Of a stretch of DNA of 64,000 bases, positions 15,999 through 23,885 are shown in pieces; within the stretch, counting starts at the first letter, position 1; every line of letters starts with the position of its first letter. The stretch covers positions 1,178,001 through 1,242,000 of the forward strand of contig OZ241331.1 in NCBI GenBank assembly GCA_965200005.1. Reading direction: 5' to 3'. The notes beneath the pieces were generated by a model, which made no database searches, was not told where the DNA came from, and was given only the letters and a program-made list of their open reading frames with translations. Origin of the DNA: Aldehydirespirator sp965200005. GTDB lineage: Bacteria; Actinomycetota; Acidimicrobiia; Acidimicrobiales; Aldehydirespiratoraceae. A program made the translations under genes and the position numbers.

Positions 15999-17095
15999 TG
16001 GAGTTGAACATCAACCGATTGGCAGCGTGTCTCATCCCAGTTGTCGGTCTGGGGTACCGATCCGACGGGGCAACCGTCGGGCAGAACTGGCGACTCCACA
16101 CCTTCGCCAACCGGGATGGGGATCTCCGAGCGGTCACAGAAGCGCCGCTCCACCTCTACGACGAGGGGGTGAGCGCGTCCCCACTGCACAGGATCGAGTG
16201 CGGTTAGCGCCTTGATGGCGACCTCGGTGCGGTCTGCTCGGTTGAGCTTGTCGTCCACGCTCGGGTCATAGCGAGCCTCAAACGAAGCTGCCTCTTCGTC
16301 GAGAGCGGCAGCTTGTGACTCAATCGAGTTCCCCCTCAGCCACGACCCCACCAGCACCAACGCCAAGACCCCGCACAAGACCAAGGCTCCGGTCACGGTT
16401 GTTCTGAGTTCGCGGCGGCTGTAACGCTTCAGTACGACAGCGGGCCAGATCAGAGGCTCCTGCCGTATCGCATAGGCGACCACCGCGAGGTGACTTGCGA
16501 AGACATCGTCGACGTCGTCGTCGGGCGCCGGCAGTTTGCCGGTAGGCGGCGAGGTGATCACGAACCCCAGTGCCTGCCTCAACTCATCAGCGAGAGTTCT
16601 CCATGTCGACCCGGGACCGTGCAGGTAAATGACCCCCTGCGCCCTGGTCCGGCCGCGCCAAGAATGGCATTCGAGGCGAACCGCTTCGGCGAGTTCGGAA
16701 GCGACCCCGGCGGTTACCTCCGCTGGGTGCAGGCCAGCCGCCACGCGCTCAGCGACTGTCTCCATGCCAATCGGGAGCACAGCTATCTCAGATCGTTCCC
16801 CGGCGACTGCGATGAGTTCAGAGCATGAGTTGCCGACCCTCAGCCAGTGACCCGCCTGGCGACCAGCAGCCAGCGACGTGTAGACAGCGGCCGCTCGCTT
16901 GGAGACTCCGCGAAGGACCTCTGTTTCGTGTTCAGGCATGCAGATGAGCAGGCCCTGGTTCCGGGTTCCCATTACCGAATCCATGCCGGCGTCGGCTAAC
17001 TCAAGCGCCGTGACGATCGTGAACCCGGCTGTGACGTGGCCGGTGGCTCTAGGGCCTGACCTGTAAGGGTTCGCATCCGGTGAACACCAGACCAC
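15269..17095 (-). CDS. Pilus-assembly-like membrane protein with uncertain ends
   Basis: The convincing coding part (about 17270 down to 15710) encodes an N-terminal actin-like or PilM-like region, one membrane helix (TGALVLCGVLALVLVGSW) and a periplasmic helical/alpha-beta domain, the plan of PilM plus PilN proteins. Function is inferred from this and from the neighbouring prepilin peptidase. The frame is open upstream of GTG 17095 to a TAA at 17306-17308 and still reads like protein (NGRVILADGRSLTRF), but contains no standard start codon. Downstream of about 15710 it is antisense to the A24 domain and low complexity. Both ends suggest frameshifts, so this may be a decaying gene. Confidence 0.5.
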   Translation of the reverse strand: MVWCSPDANPYRSGPRATGHVTAGFTIVTALELADAGMDSVMGTRNQGLLICMPEHETEVLRGVSKRAAAVYTSLAAGRQAGHWLRVGNSCSELIAVAGERSEIAVLPIGMETVAERVAAGLHPAEVTAGVASELAEAVRLECHSWRGRTRAQGVIYLHGPGSTWRTLADELRQALGFVITSPPTGKLPAPDDDVDDVFASHLAVVAYAIRQEPLIWPAVVLKRYSRRELRTTVTGALVLCGVLALVLVGSWLRGNSIESQAAALDEEAASFEARYDPSVDDKLNRADRTEVAIKALTALDPVQWGRAHPLVVEVERRFCDRSEIPIPVGEGVESPVLPDGCPVGSVPQTDNWDETRCQSVDVQLHYDVALPTGSEVPEGAVTPADLVEVARALAAELYGSEAGPPVVSAEPGWQLSSDTDGDWIAKVFTLEPSPNAVAQVCDPLVVLQYGWGVRAGLDLLCRSRAARASTTTTWIPQASAVAVVPTSTTSIMDSSARRQAQPTATAHNAPNFTSPNPRPDGDTRCATSNGPTIATMQATTVSRCPPDPAATPIVTLTQPSASAGNTSMSGNRLLVMSMATSGADTSNTIETIARSPALRGPTATTTP

Positions 17096-17534
17096 ACGCG
17101 TCTTGGATAGCCGCCGGTTCTTGAGAAGTGCCTTACGGGCAGCCTCGGTTGACTCGTAGCTGTCGGTCTTGGTTGAGCGAGCAATACCTTTGCGGAACTT
17201 GAACCGGGTGAGGCTGCGTCCGTCGGCGAGGATTACTCGTCCGTTGTAGGGCCGTCTTGAGCCAGATCTCCGTGCAGTCAGGCCCTCAACTTCGCGAGGT
17301 TTTTCTTAAGGTTTGTTGATTCATTTGATTAGCCGCTCCATCCAGAGCGAAAGAGGCATCATCCGCATCCTGTTGAACAGTCTTGAGATCCTCTGCATCA
17401 TCGCTGGAAGTAATGGGTCAGAAGAGACAGGACTTTGATGACACGCGAGTAGATGGATCCACTACGTAAACGCATGACTTAGCGGTTGATTGTAGTTGCA
17501 TCATTTGTCCGACGTTTGTTGTGTGAGCATGATG

Positions 17535-17578
17535 GACGCCAGACGCCAGACGCCAGACGTCAGACGTCAGACGCAGAC
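17535..17578. repeat. 7-bp tandem repeat
   Basis: Six and a half heptamers: gacgcca three times, gacgtca twice, then gacgca and gac. It sits in the 17.3-17.6 kb non-coding stretch, where no gene was found; the rest of that stretch is AT-richer than its surroundings and carries short stops in every frame. Confidence 0.9.
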
Positions 17579-17615
17579 CCTTGCCTTGAATCTGGGAAGG
17601 GGAGTTGCCTCGGGG

Positions 17616-18239
17616 TTAGGAGGCGGCCGCTCCGGGGGTGCTCTCGGTCTCGGAGCTTGCGGAGATGTCGTTCATGGCCTGCAGGTAGCCTTCGGCTCGT
17701 TCGGCCAATGGGTTTCGACTCACCAGGTCTTGAAAGTCCGGCCCATGGTTTGGGACGACCAGGTGCGCTAACTCGTGAACTATCACGTGGTCAAGTACCC
17801 AGGGCGGCGCCTGCGCCAACCTGCTTGAAATGCGGATGTGGCCGGTACCGGTTGAACACGAGCCCCACCGCAGCTTCTGGCGGTATGACCAGCAGATTGA
17901 AGCCGGTTCGGGTAGGCCGAAGCGGTCTGCGAGTTCACGGGCGCGTGGCTCCAACGGCACATTGCCGCAGCGCCACTTCTCATCGAACCTTGCAACGACA
18001 TTGCTGACGAGTTCGTCGGCGTCTTGCGTTGTCAGCCAGCCCGGAATGCGCACCTGCAGGACACCGTCGACGAGCCTTGCCGATGCAGTCTTGAATCGCT
18101 TGTGGCTGCGGATTACTTGTACCGGTGGGGGCGGTGTCACAACGCCGGGTTGGTCGGTGTTCAGGCCATGGACGGTCCCGCAATGAGGCCGACCTGCCGG
18201 TGACGCTGCACTGACTTGTGATGTGGTTTCAGCACTCAT
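17616..18239 (-). CDS. YgjP-type (M48/DUF45) metallopeptidase
   Basis: 207-aa predicted zinc peptidase. The active-site motif HELAH is followed by NHGPDFQDL, giving the HExxH...H pattern of the YgjP/SprT-like group; the preceding SYRQKLRWGSCS is also characteristic. The N-terminal half is less conserved. Substrate unknown. The start overlaps the stop of the upstream phosphatase gene by ATGA, so the two form a coupled pair. Confidence 0.85.
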   Translation of the reverse strand: MSAETTSQVSAASPAGRPHCGTVHGLNTDQPGVVTPPPPVQVIRSHKRFKTASARLVDGVLQVRIPGWLTTQDADELVSNVVARFDEKWRCGNVPLEPRARELADRFGLPEPASICWSYRQKLRWGSCSTGTGHIRISSRLAQAPPWVLDHVIVHELAHLVVPNHGPDFQDLVSRNPLAERAEGYLQAMNDISASSETESTPGAAAS

Positions 18240-18847
18240 GGCTGCTGCACCTTGGGTGGTAGATGCTGGGCGCTTGGTTCGGGAGTTTGATCGTCAAGCG
18301 CGACACGACTACCAAGATTCAAGCCGGAGGGTGTGACAGTTACTTGACGTCCATGTAAATGGCCAATACGTCGAAAGTTAGCTCCAAGGTGCCTCTCGAT
18401 TGCGTAGATGATCCCAGTGTGTGACACCGCGACGACATTGCCTCCCCCAAAGTGGGTGGCAACACGCCGTAGGGCCTTGAGGGTGCGCTCAAGGATCGTC
18501 TCATCGCTCTCCCAGCCGACGGGCCGCTCACCTGAGTTGAGCGCTCCGGGGTAGTCACGCTCAATCTCAGCGGTGGTGAGCCCCTGCCATGGCCCGATGC
18601 TGCGCTCACGCAGCATTGGTTCAATGAGCACAGGTCCCACCCCCGTGCTCTCAGAGAGGATCGCCGCGGTCTGGGCTGCTCGGCTTAGATCGCTAGCCAC
18701 GATCCCCGATACCGAGCCGAGCTTGCTGGCCGCTCGGCGCGCCTGAGCGAGGCCTTCGGGGGACAGAGGGGGATCCGCCTGACCCTGCCAGCGGCCCACC
18801 GAGTTCCAGCTCGACTCGCCATGGCGGACAACAAGAATTTCAGTCAT
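18236..18847 (-). CDS. Histidine phosphatase family protein
   Basis: 203-aa phosphatase/mutase of the branch-1 histidine phosphatase superfamily. The phospho-His motif is VVRHGESSWN near the N-terminus, with Arg/Glu partners in MLRERSIGPWQG and the second His in VVAVSHTGI. Such proteins dephosphorylate sugar phosphates or cofactors; the substrate is not evident. TACGGT lies 11 nt before the ATG. Cotranscribed with the metallopeptidase gene. Confidence 0.88.
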   Translation of the reverse strand: MTEILVVRHGESSWNSVGRWQGQADPPLSPEGLAQARRAASKLGSVSGIVASDLSRAAQTAAILSESTGVGPVLIEPMLRERSIGPWQGLTTAEIERDYPGALNSGERPVGWESDETILERTLKALRRVATHFGGGNVVAVSHTGIIYAIERHLGANFRRIGHLHGRQVTVTPSGLNLGSRVALDDQTPEPSAQHLPPKVQQP

Positions 18848-18961
18848 CGCGTCTGCAGACCGTAATGTCGACTTTGCCGGTGGTCGCGGATGCTGCCGGA
18901 CTGCTCGCTGTCACCCGTCGGGGCACGGCCGGCTCACAGCCAGCGGCACTACCATGCATGC

Positions 18962-19210
18962 GTGGCTCGGCTTCGCCTGTTTGCATCTGCTCGTGAGGCC
19001 GCAGGAACTGGCCATGACACCTTCGCAGGTGCGACGGTCGGCGAAGTGCTCGAAGCAGCCAGCGCGCGCTATGGCTCTCATTTTGCGGGGCTCCTAGAGA
19101 TCTGTCAGATCTGGTGCAACGGTGAGCCAACGACTCCCAACTCACCCGTAAGCGACAACGATGAGATCGCCGTTTTGCCTCCAGTCTCGGGAGGCTCAAC
19201 CCGCCACTAG
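18962..19210 (+). CDS. MoaD/ThiS-like sulfur-carrier protein with C-terminal extension
   Basis: 82-aa beta-grasp protein. ARLRLFASAREAAG at the N-terminus and VLPPVSGG near the C-terminus are typical of MoaD, the small subunit of molybdopterin synthase, whose C-terminal Gly carries the thiocarboxylate. Here Gly-Gly is followed by four further residues, STRH, so the protein would need trimming to be active. GTG 18962 lies 6 nt after TACCAT. No other moa gene is in the window, though a molybdoenzyme is encoded at 60-62 kb. Confidence 0.8.
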   Translation: MARLRLFASAREAAGTGHDTFAGATVGEVLEAASARYGSHFAGLLEICQIWCNGEPTTPNSPVSDNDEIAVLPPVSGGSTRH

Positions 19211-19439
19211 CCGCAGTCGCACTAACTCAAGACCACGCTTCGAACCAGATGGCCAAACACAATCTTGACTCCACTGACCAAGTGTTGACATTGATGTACC
19301 AACCGTGTCTAGCCCAGGCCAGGAGTCGAACGTTGTCCAATCCCATTACGAAGGCGTGATGACTTTTGGTCAATTGGTGTCGCAGGGATTCGCTAGCTAA
19401 GGCAACCTTTATGCTACTGACACTGAAGAGTAGGGGTAA

Positions 19440-20180
19440 GTGATCCAACATCACGCCACCAAAGCCGCTGCAACGATGCTCATAGTAGTGTCGGTACTCG
19501 CGCTGATGACAGTTACATCGACTGCTGGGCCAATTGCTCCTGATACGGATGACTTTCGCAGCTTTGTATTGGAAGCCACAAATGAGGAACTCAATCAGGC
19601 GAAGCACTCAGACTATTGGGATCCCGACTGGATCGCTTTTCGTAAATTTGTCGCCGAAGCCAACACTATAGAACTCAGTCATGCCAGACAACTGTTCGAG
19701 ACCGGAGTATTTCCAGAGATCGATTCTCTTTCGATCGGACGCTTCGTTCGGCTACCTTCAGATGTGACGCCGACTCCAGTGTCCCCTGTCATTCGGGCCG
19801 GGAACTGCTAATACAAGCAAGCGATTGACTTTCCACATTGGTCCAAGGGTGACGTGTCGGTTCACGGGTGGTGGATAAGAGCGCGGGGCAGTTGTCCTCA
19901 CTTGGCAAGTGTCACCGTATATTTGCGTGCCGCGAATTGCCATCCATGGTACGGCTGTGGTTGGCGCACGGTTGGATATGACAATAAGACTGGATATGAC
20001 AATAAGACGGTGCGAAAGGGAGGTGGCAGAGGTAAGCGTGCTACCGCAAGGCGTGCATGCCAGACGACGGATACCATCTCATATCAGGGCGCAGTTGATG
20101 TCGATTTGGTAGGACTAAATGATCCGCTAGGATATACATACTCTCGAAAGGATGTCGACTGCTATCCAGTAGGACTTTGA
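19440..20180 (+). pseudogene. Secreted protein interrupted by an in-frame TAA
   Basis: One reading frame runs 19440-20180 with a single internal stop, TAA at 19809-19811. The first part (123 aa) has a signal peptide (MLIVVSVLALMTVTSTAG) and a charged helical region. The second part, without an obvious start of its own, reads like an extracellular Cys-rich domain (VHGWWIRARGSC, VTVYLRAANC, GGGRGKRATARRAC, VDVDLVGLNDP). One substitution such as CAA to TAA would explain the break. It could instead be two genes. An exact 18-bp duplication lies in the second part. The surroundings are AT-richer than average. Confidence 0.5.
19973..20008 (+). repeat. Exact 18-bp tandem duplication
   Basis: Two identical adjacent copies of an 18-bp unit, duplicating the residues GYDNKT in frame inside the interrupted secreted protein gene. 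Looks recent, since the copies have not diverged. Confidence 0.9.
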
Positions 20181-20207
20181 GAGACTACCGCTAGAGATTG
20201 TGGAACA

Positions 20208-20633
20208 TTGGCTGAAATAGAGTTGGTCGGACTTGGCGCAATTTGTGACCGAGCTGGCCCACAAGAAAGCGATGGTTCGCAGAGCTTTCGTGTAGGTGAG
20301 TTCGCCCTACTAGATTCAGGCGACCGACTCTTGCTCCACGATGATCGCGGTTTCACGCTTTCTTGTGTGTTCGGAGGCCCCGAACCCCTCAGAGCGGCTA
20401 CCGGACTCACGCCAACCGATCTCATAAGGGAAGCGTTGAACGTCTCTGTACTGCCGGACGAGTGGGAAATCCAAACCGGTTTAGATGAGGATGGGTTGGC
20501 CCATTGGCGGTGGATCGCCAAGCTAATTGAAAGTCGTGGTCTTTGTGTTGCACCCGAGCAGCTACGCGCGCTTCCATATAAAGTTCTCCTTACCGACGGT
20601 GTTCTCAACTGGCTTGAACAGTCTGACCAATAA
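20208..20633 (+). CDS. Hypothetical protein
   Basis: 141-aa soluble protein without recognised domains, starting at a TTG after the secreted-protein remnant. The composition (SFRVGEFALLDSGDRLLLHDDRGF, seen as regular beta strands, then helices) looks like a real folded protein. The long acidic C-terminal half ends WLEQSDQ. No ribosome binding site or promoter hexamer was seen at the chosen start. About 125 nt of non-coding sequence separate it from mshA. Confidence 0.5.
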   Translation: MAEIELVGLGAICDRAGPQESDGSQSFRVGEFALLDSGDRLLLHDDRGFTLSCVFGGPEPLRAATGLTPTDLIREALNVSVLPDEWEIQTGLDEDGLAHWRWIAKLIESRGLCVAPEQLRALPYKVLLTDGVLNWLEQSDQ

Positions 20634-20742
20634 AATACGCAACAGTTGCAGGTTCCGCTTTGCGTGGCCATACAAGGCGTTCTCTTCTCGTGCAGGCACG
20701 GTCCGTGGCCCATTAGACCGGAGTCACTTGAGTGAGCGGCGG

Positions 20743-20748
20743 TAGCCT
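20743..20748 (+). promoter_or_regulatory. Leaderless -10 element of mshA (TAGCCT)
   Basis: TAGCCT followed by 9 nt and the GTG at 20758. Confidence 0.5.
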
Positions 20749-20757
20749 TTCGCTTCC

Positions 20758-21972
20758 GTGAGCCGAGTCGCCGTCTTGTCGCTTCACACTTCGCCGCTGG
20801 AGCTTCCCGGGCAGGGCGACGCAGGTGGCATGAACGTCTATGTGCGCGAGATGGTGTCGTCACTTGCCCAGGCAGGCGTTGACGTCACGGTCTATGTGCG
20901 CCGCCACAACGATGCACCTGAAGTCGTTGAGGTTGAGCCGGGCTTCACCGTCGTGCATGTGCGTGCCGGACGTGTGGCACTCCAAAAGGAACAACTCCCC
21001 GAGATCGTCAACGCTTTTGCTGATGGCGTGGCGAACTGGTTGTATCGGCGGCCTGCCGAGGTGTTGCACGCCAACTACTGGCTCTCGGGGGTTGCCGGTC
21101 ACCGGTTGAAGCACCAGCTTGACTTGCCGCTGGTCTGTACCTTCCACACCCTCGGCCGTGTCAAGGCAGAGATGGGTGATCCTGAACCACTGCGGCGCAT
21201 CAACGCGGAAGCGGCCATTATCGACTGCGCCGACATCATCACTGCCAACTCCGAAACCGAGGTCTCCCAACTTGTAGCCCTCTATGGCGCCCACCCCGAA
21301 CGCATTGACGTGGTGGCACCCGGTGTCGACTCGGCGTTGTTCTCGGTCGGTTCAAAGTACGGTGCGCGTACTGCGGTGGGCATTGGCACCGAACCCGTAT
21401 TGCTATTCGTGGGGAGGATCCAACCGCTCAAGGGTCTTGATGTCGCAACCAGAACCCTGCTTGAGCTCCAGCGTTCACACCCCAAGGCTCGCCTGCTCGT
21501 GGTCGGTGGCGCTTCAGGGCTTGACGGAGAGACCGAACTCCAGCGGATGTGGTCAACCGTGCGCTCCGCGGGCATCGCAGAGCAGGTCACGCTGGTAGAC
21601 CCTCAACCCCATCATCTGCTCTCCACATACTTCAGGGCAGCCGATGTTTGCATCGTGCCGAGCCGTTCGGAATCGTTTGGCCTGGTCGCGCTTGAAGCCG
21701 CAGCGTGTGGCGTTCCGGTGGTAGCTGCCGATGTGGGCGGGTTGCGCACAGTCGTAGATCACGGACGCACCGGTATCCGCATTCCGGGACGAAGTCCGTA
21801 TTCGTATGCGGCCGCGGTGCGTTCGCTGCTTGACGATCCGATCCGCGCGGCCGCAATGGGACGCCGTGGCGCCGAGATGGCACGCAAATACTCCTGGACA
21901 GCGACGGCAGCACGCCTACGCCGCATCTTCGAAGACCTCACCGCACGAGCGCCAGTCGACTGCATGGCCTGA
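20758..21972 (+). CDS. mshA: D-inositol-3-phosphate glycosyltransferase (MshA-like)
   Basis: 404-aa GT-B glycosyltransferase of family GT4. In mycothiol synthesis MshA transfers N-acetylglucosamine to inositol-3-phosphate. The N-terminal motif SLHTSPLELPGQGDAGGMNVYV is the MshA signature (two parts here: SLHTSP and GDAGGMNVYV). LHANYWLSGVAG, IDVVAPGVDSALF, LFVGRIQPLKG, and PSRSESFGLVALEAAACG with the E(x7)E pattern complete the family features. The next gene is a YbjN-fold protein, as beside mshA in mycobacteria. Substrate assignment is by similarity; a related GT4 cannot be fully excluded. Confidence 0.82.
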   Translation: MSRVAVLSLHTSPLELPGQGDAGGMNVYVREMVSSLAQAGVDVTVYVRRHNDAPEVVEVEPGFTVVHVRAGRVALQKEQLPEIVNAFADGVANWLYRRPAEVLHANYWLSGVAGHRLKHQLDLPLVCTFHTLGRVKAEMGDPEPLRRINAEAAIIDCADIITANSETEVSQLVALYGAHPERIDVVAPGVDSALFSVGSKYGARTAVGIGTEPVLLFVGRIQPLKGLDVATRTLLELQRSHPKARLLVVGGASGLDGETELQRMWSTVRSAGIAEQVTLVDPQPHHLLSTYFRAADVCIVPSRSESFGLVALEAAACGVPVVAADVGGLRTVVDHGRTGIRIPGRSPYSYAAAVRSLLDDPIRAAAMGRRGAEMARKYSWTATAARLRRIFEDLTARAPVDCMA

Positions 21973-22092
21973 CTAAGCCACCGGCTGTCAAGGCCATCAA
22001 GTCCAAGTCACACAAGTTCAAGTCACCAACAGCGCCGTGCGGGGATCACCGGGCCTCGGTCTGACCTTTAGCCTTTAGGGGAGAGCCGCAAA

Positions 22093-22098
22093 TAGGCT
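22093..22098 (+). promoter_or_regulatory. Leaderless -10 element of the ybjN-like gene (TAGGCT)
   Basis: TAGGCT followed by 9 nt and the ATG at 22108. Confidence 0.5.
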
Positions 22099-22107
22099 GC
22101 AACCCGA

Positions 22108-22572
22108 ATGTCGACCCGACCCGCCACACCCGACGAAATGGCAGACCTAGAGCGCCGCCTCGATCGATGGCTGGCGAACGCAGCAGAAGCAAACCCGGTC
22201 ATCGAGCACATTGAGCGCGGTCCCGCAGATGAGCATCGCTGGTACGTGCGCGTCCGGGGAGAAGAGAAAGACGTCTGGACGATCTGGTTCACGCTCGGCC
22301 AGCGAACGATGCACTACGAGACCTACCTGACACCGGCCCCCGAAGAAAACCACGCCAAGTTCTACGAACACCTTCTGCGTCGCAACCGCCGCCTTACGGG
22401 TCTCAAGCTCGAGATCGGAACCGAAGACGCCATCTTTCTTGCTGGAACGACGCCGTTTGGTCAGGTCACCGAGGTGGCCCTAGATGGGATCCTCGGGTCG
22501 ATGTACGCAGCCGTTGAGTTGATCTTCAGGCCGGCGATGCGCATCGGTTATGCATCAAGGTTCCGCGGGTGA
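22108..22572 (+). CDS. YbjN domain-containing protein
   Basis: 154-aa protein with the YbjN / type III secretion chaperone-like fold: HRWYVRVRGEEKDVWTIWF-type beta strands, HYETYLTPAPEENHAKFYEHLL, then LKLEIGTEDAIFLAG. Molecular function unknown; members are linked to stress or sensory regulation. Its position directly after mshA is a conserved actinobacterial neighbourhood. After it comes a 369-nt gene-free leader containing two long hairpins, before the respiratory island. Confidence 0.8.
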   Translation: MSTRPATPDEMADLERRLDRWLANAAEANPVIEHIERGPADEHRWYVRVRGEEKDVWTIWFTLGQRTMHYETYLTPAPEENHAKFYEHLLRRNRRLTGLKLEIGTEDAIFLAGTTPFGQVTEVALDGILGSMYAAVELIFRPAMRIGYASRFRG

Positions 22573-22712
22573 CATGCTTGCGATGCCTCCTGCCACACAA
22601 GAGCGAGTGAATTGAGTAAACGGGCTCGGCCAAGGTTTGAGTGAGCAGAAATAATCTAAATCACTCGAATAGTACGCATTTGTCTAAATAGTGTCTAGAG
22701 TGTCCGAGGTTT

Positions 22713-22765
22713 CGGCGGGGTTGAGACGACCGCTCGGGGAAGCTGCGGATTGTCTCTCCCCGCCG
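22713..22765 (+). promoter_or_regulatory. Long hairpin upstream of the respiratory operon
   Basis: Three nested helices: CGGCGGGG 22713-22720 with CCCCGCCG 22758-22765, GAGAC 22723-22727 with GTCTC 22752-22756, and CCGC 22730-22733 with GCGG 22745-22748, leaving an 11-nt loop. No T-run follows, so a simple terminator is unlikely. Possible structured leader or attenuator; also possible is a DNA site, as the flanks are AT-rich (22650-22700). Confidence 0.5.
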
Positions 22766-22876
22766 GGACTGGCATATCCCCCGCAGCCCAGCGGCCCCGA
22801 TCTGGCGGCACAAGATCAACGCAAACGGGCAACACCAAACAGCAACCGGGCCACGCTCAACTGAATCCGGGGGAGA

Positions 22877-22919
22877 GGGTGCGGTACCGCCGGGACTACA
22901 CTGCCCGACGTCCGCACCC
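22877..22919 (+). promoter_or_regulatory. Second hairpin, next to the first ribosome binding site
   Basis: GGGTGCGG 22877-22884 pairs with CCGCACCC 22912-22919, and the inner CGGG 22891-22894 with CCCG 22904-22907. It ends 11 nt before a GAGGAGAG ribosome binding site (22931-22938) serving the GTG at 22942. A TACACT -10-like hexamer (22896-22901) lies inside it, so part of the inverted repeat may act as DNA rather than RNA. Confidence 0.45.
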
Positions 22920-22941
22920 CTAGCCGCCTCGAGGAGAGCCG

Positions 22942-23394
22942 GTGGTCGCTTTCACCCTCTCAGTATTGGTAACGCTCGTGCTGTGCGGCGCGATCGTGAT
23001 GTACATGCGCCGCCGACCCGTCGGTGTTCGTGTCACCTGGGGTGAAGCAATGTTCGGCGCCATGGTCGTCTTCTTTGGTCTCTTCTGGATCTACGGCGTT
23101 GTCCCCCATCAGTGGCTGACATGGGCCGACAACGAACTCAACTGGCGCACCGACAAGCTCTTCGTTGGGCCCGGCGGCATCTTGCGAGCCCAAGCACAGG
23201 GCGGCAGTTTTCCGTTCACGATTACCTATGTCGTCATCCGTGACCTGATAGCAGTGGCGATCTACGGCGTGGCGCTCGTTGTCAACGTCGCAATGTTCTT
23301 TATGTGGCAGAACCGGGGCAAGAAGGCGGAAGCTCAAGTGATCGAGCGTTCGAGCTTCGGCAGGCCGCTAGTGAGGGAGGGCTCCAGGGCATGA
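22942..23394 (+). CDS. Small membrane protein, first gene of the b6-type complex operon
   Basis: 150-aa protein with about three membrane helices: about 2-22, about 34-55 (MFGAMVVFFGLFWIYGVV), and about 100-122 (LIAVAIYGVALVVNVAMFFMW). The loop between helices 2 and 3 holds WADNELNWRTDKLFVGPGGIL. It starts with a good ribosome binding site. The 3' end overlaps the ferredoxin gene by 4 nt (ATGA), so the two products are probably made in step and may form a unit. No family recognised; the context suggests an accessory subunit of the quinol:cytochrome c reductase. Confidence 0.75.
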   Translation: MVAFTLSVLVTLVLCGAIVMYMRRRPVGVRVTWGEAMFGAMVVFFGLFWIYGVVPHQWLTWADNELNWRTDKLFVGPGGILRAQAQGGSFPFTITYVVIRDLIAVAIYGVALVVNVAMFFMWQNRGKKAEAQVIERSSFGRPLVREGSRA

Positions 23395-23807
23395 CGAAGA
23401 CCGATGCCAACCCTCCAATGCCAGAGTTCCGGGATGACTATGTGCTCCAGGAAGTTGACGCCGCCTGGTTGACCAGGGCCGTCAAGCCCAAGCAGTTCAT
23501 CCACATCGACCAGTCCGAGTGCATCATGTGCGAAGGCTGCGTGGACATCTGCCCATGGAAGTGCATCTTCATGGTCACGCCCGATGCTGTTGATGAGGCA
23601 GTGGGCACCGAGCAACCAGGCGTGGATCCCACCGATCGAGTGATATTTACGATCGACGACGATGTCTGCACTCGCTGCGCCCTATGTGTCGACCGGTGCC
23701 CTACGGGTGTCATCATCCTTGGCAAGATGGTTGAGCCTCCAGCCGGCGGCGACCCCCACCAGCGAACCAATTCACATGGCTACGGCTACGGCATGCGCCT
23801 TGCCTGA
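23391..23807 (+). CDS. 2[4Fe-4S] ferredoxin-like subunit
   Basis: 138-aa iron-sulfur protein. Two complete cluster motifs are present: CIMCEGCVDICPWKC and, about 45 residues later, CTRCALCVDRCP, each CxxCxxC with a following CP. An N-terminal extension of about 40 residues and a His/Gly-rich C-terminus (HQRTNSHGYGYGMR) flank the core. No signal peptide, so it is cytoplasmic. The start at 23391 (ATGA overlap) replaces a longer upstream frame. Location inside a cytochrome b6/Rieske operon is unusual and suggests a peripheral electron-transfer subunit of that complex or of the adjacent Complex I. Confidence 0.88.
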   Translation: MTKTDANPPMPEFRDDYVLQEVDAAWLTRAVKPKQFIHIDQSECIMCEGCVDICPWKCIFMVTPDAVDEAVGTEQPGVDPTDRVIFTIDDDVCTRCALCVDRCPTGVIILGKMVEPPAGGDPHQRTNSHGYGYGMRLA

Positions 23808-23885
23808 ACTCGCAGCCATTAGCCCCCTAGACGGCTAGAAACACGCCAGCGCCAGACCAGGATCCGCAAGGAGACGCCCTCCCCC

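Noticed and set aside
17535..17578. Tandem heptamers considered as a CRISPR array
   Set aside because: Units are 7 bp with no spacers and no cas genes nearby.
19227..19607. Minus-strand open frame of 126 codons opposite the secreted-protein gene
   Set aside because: Composition is not protein-like, it has no start signal, and the plus-strand frame has a clear signal peptide.
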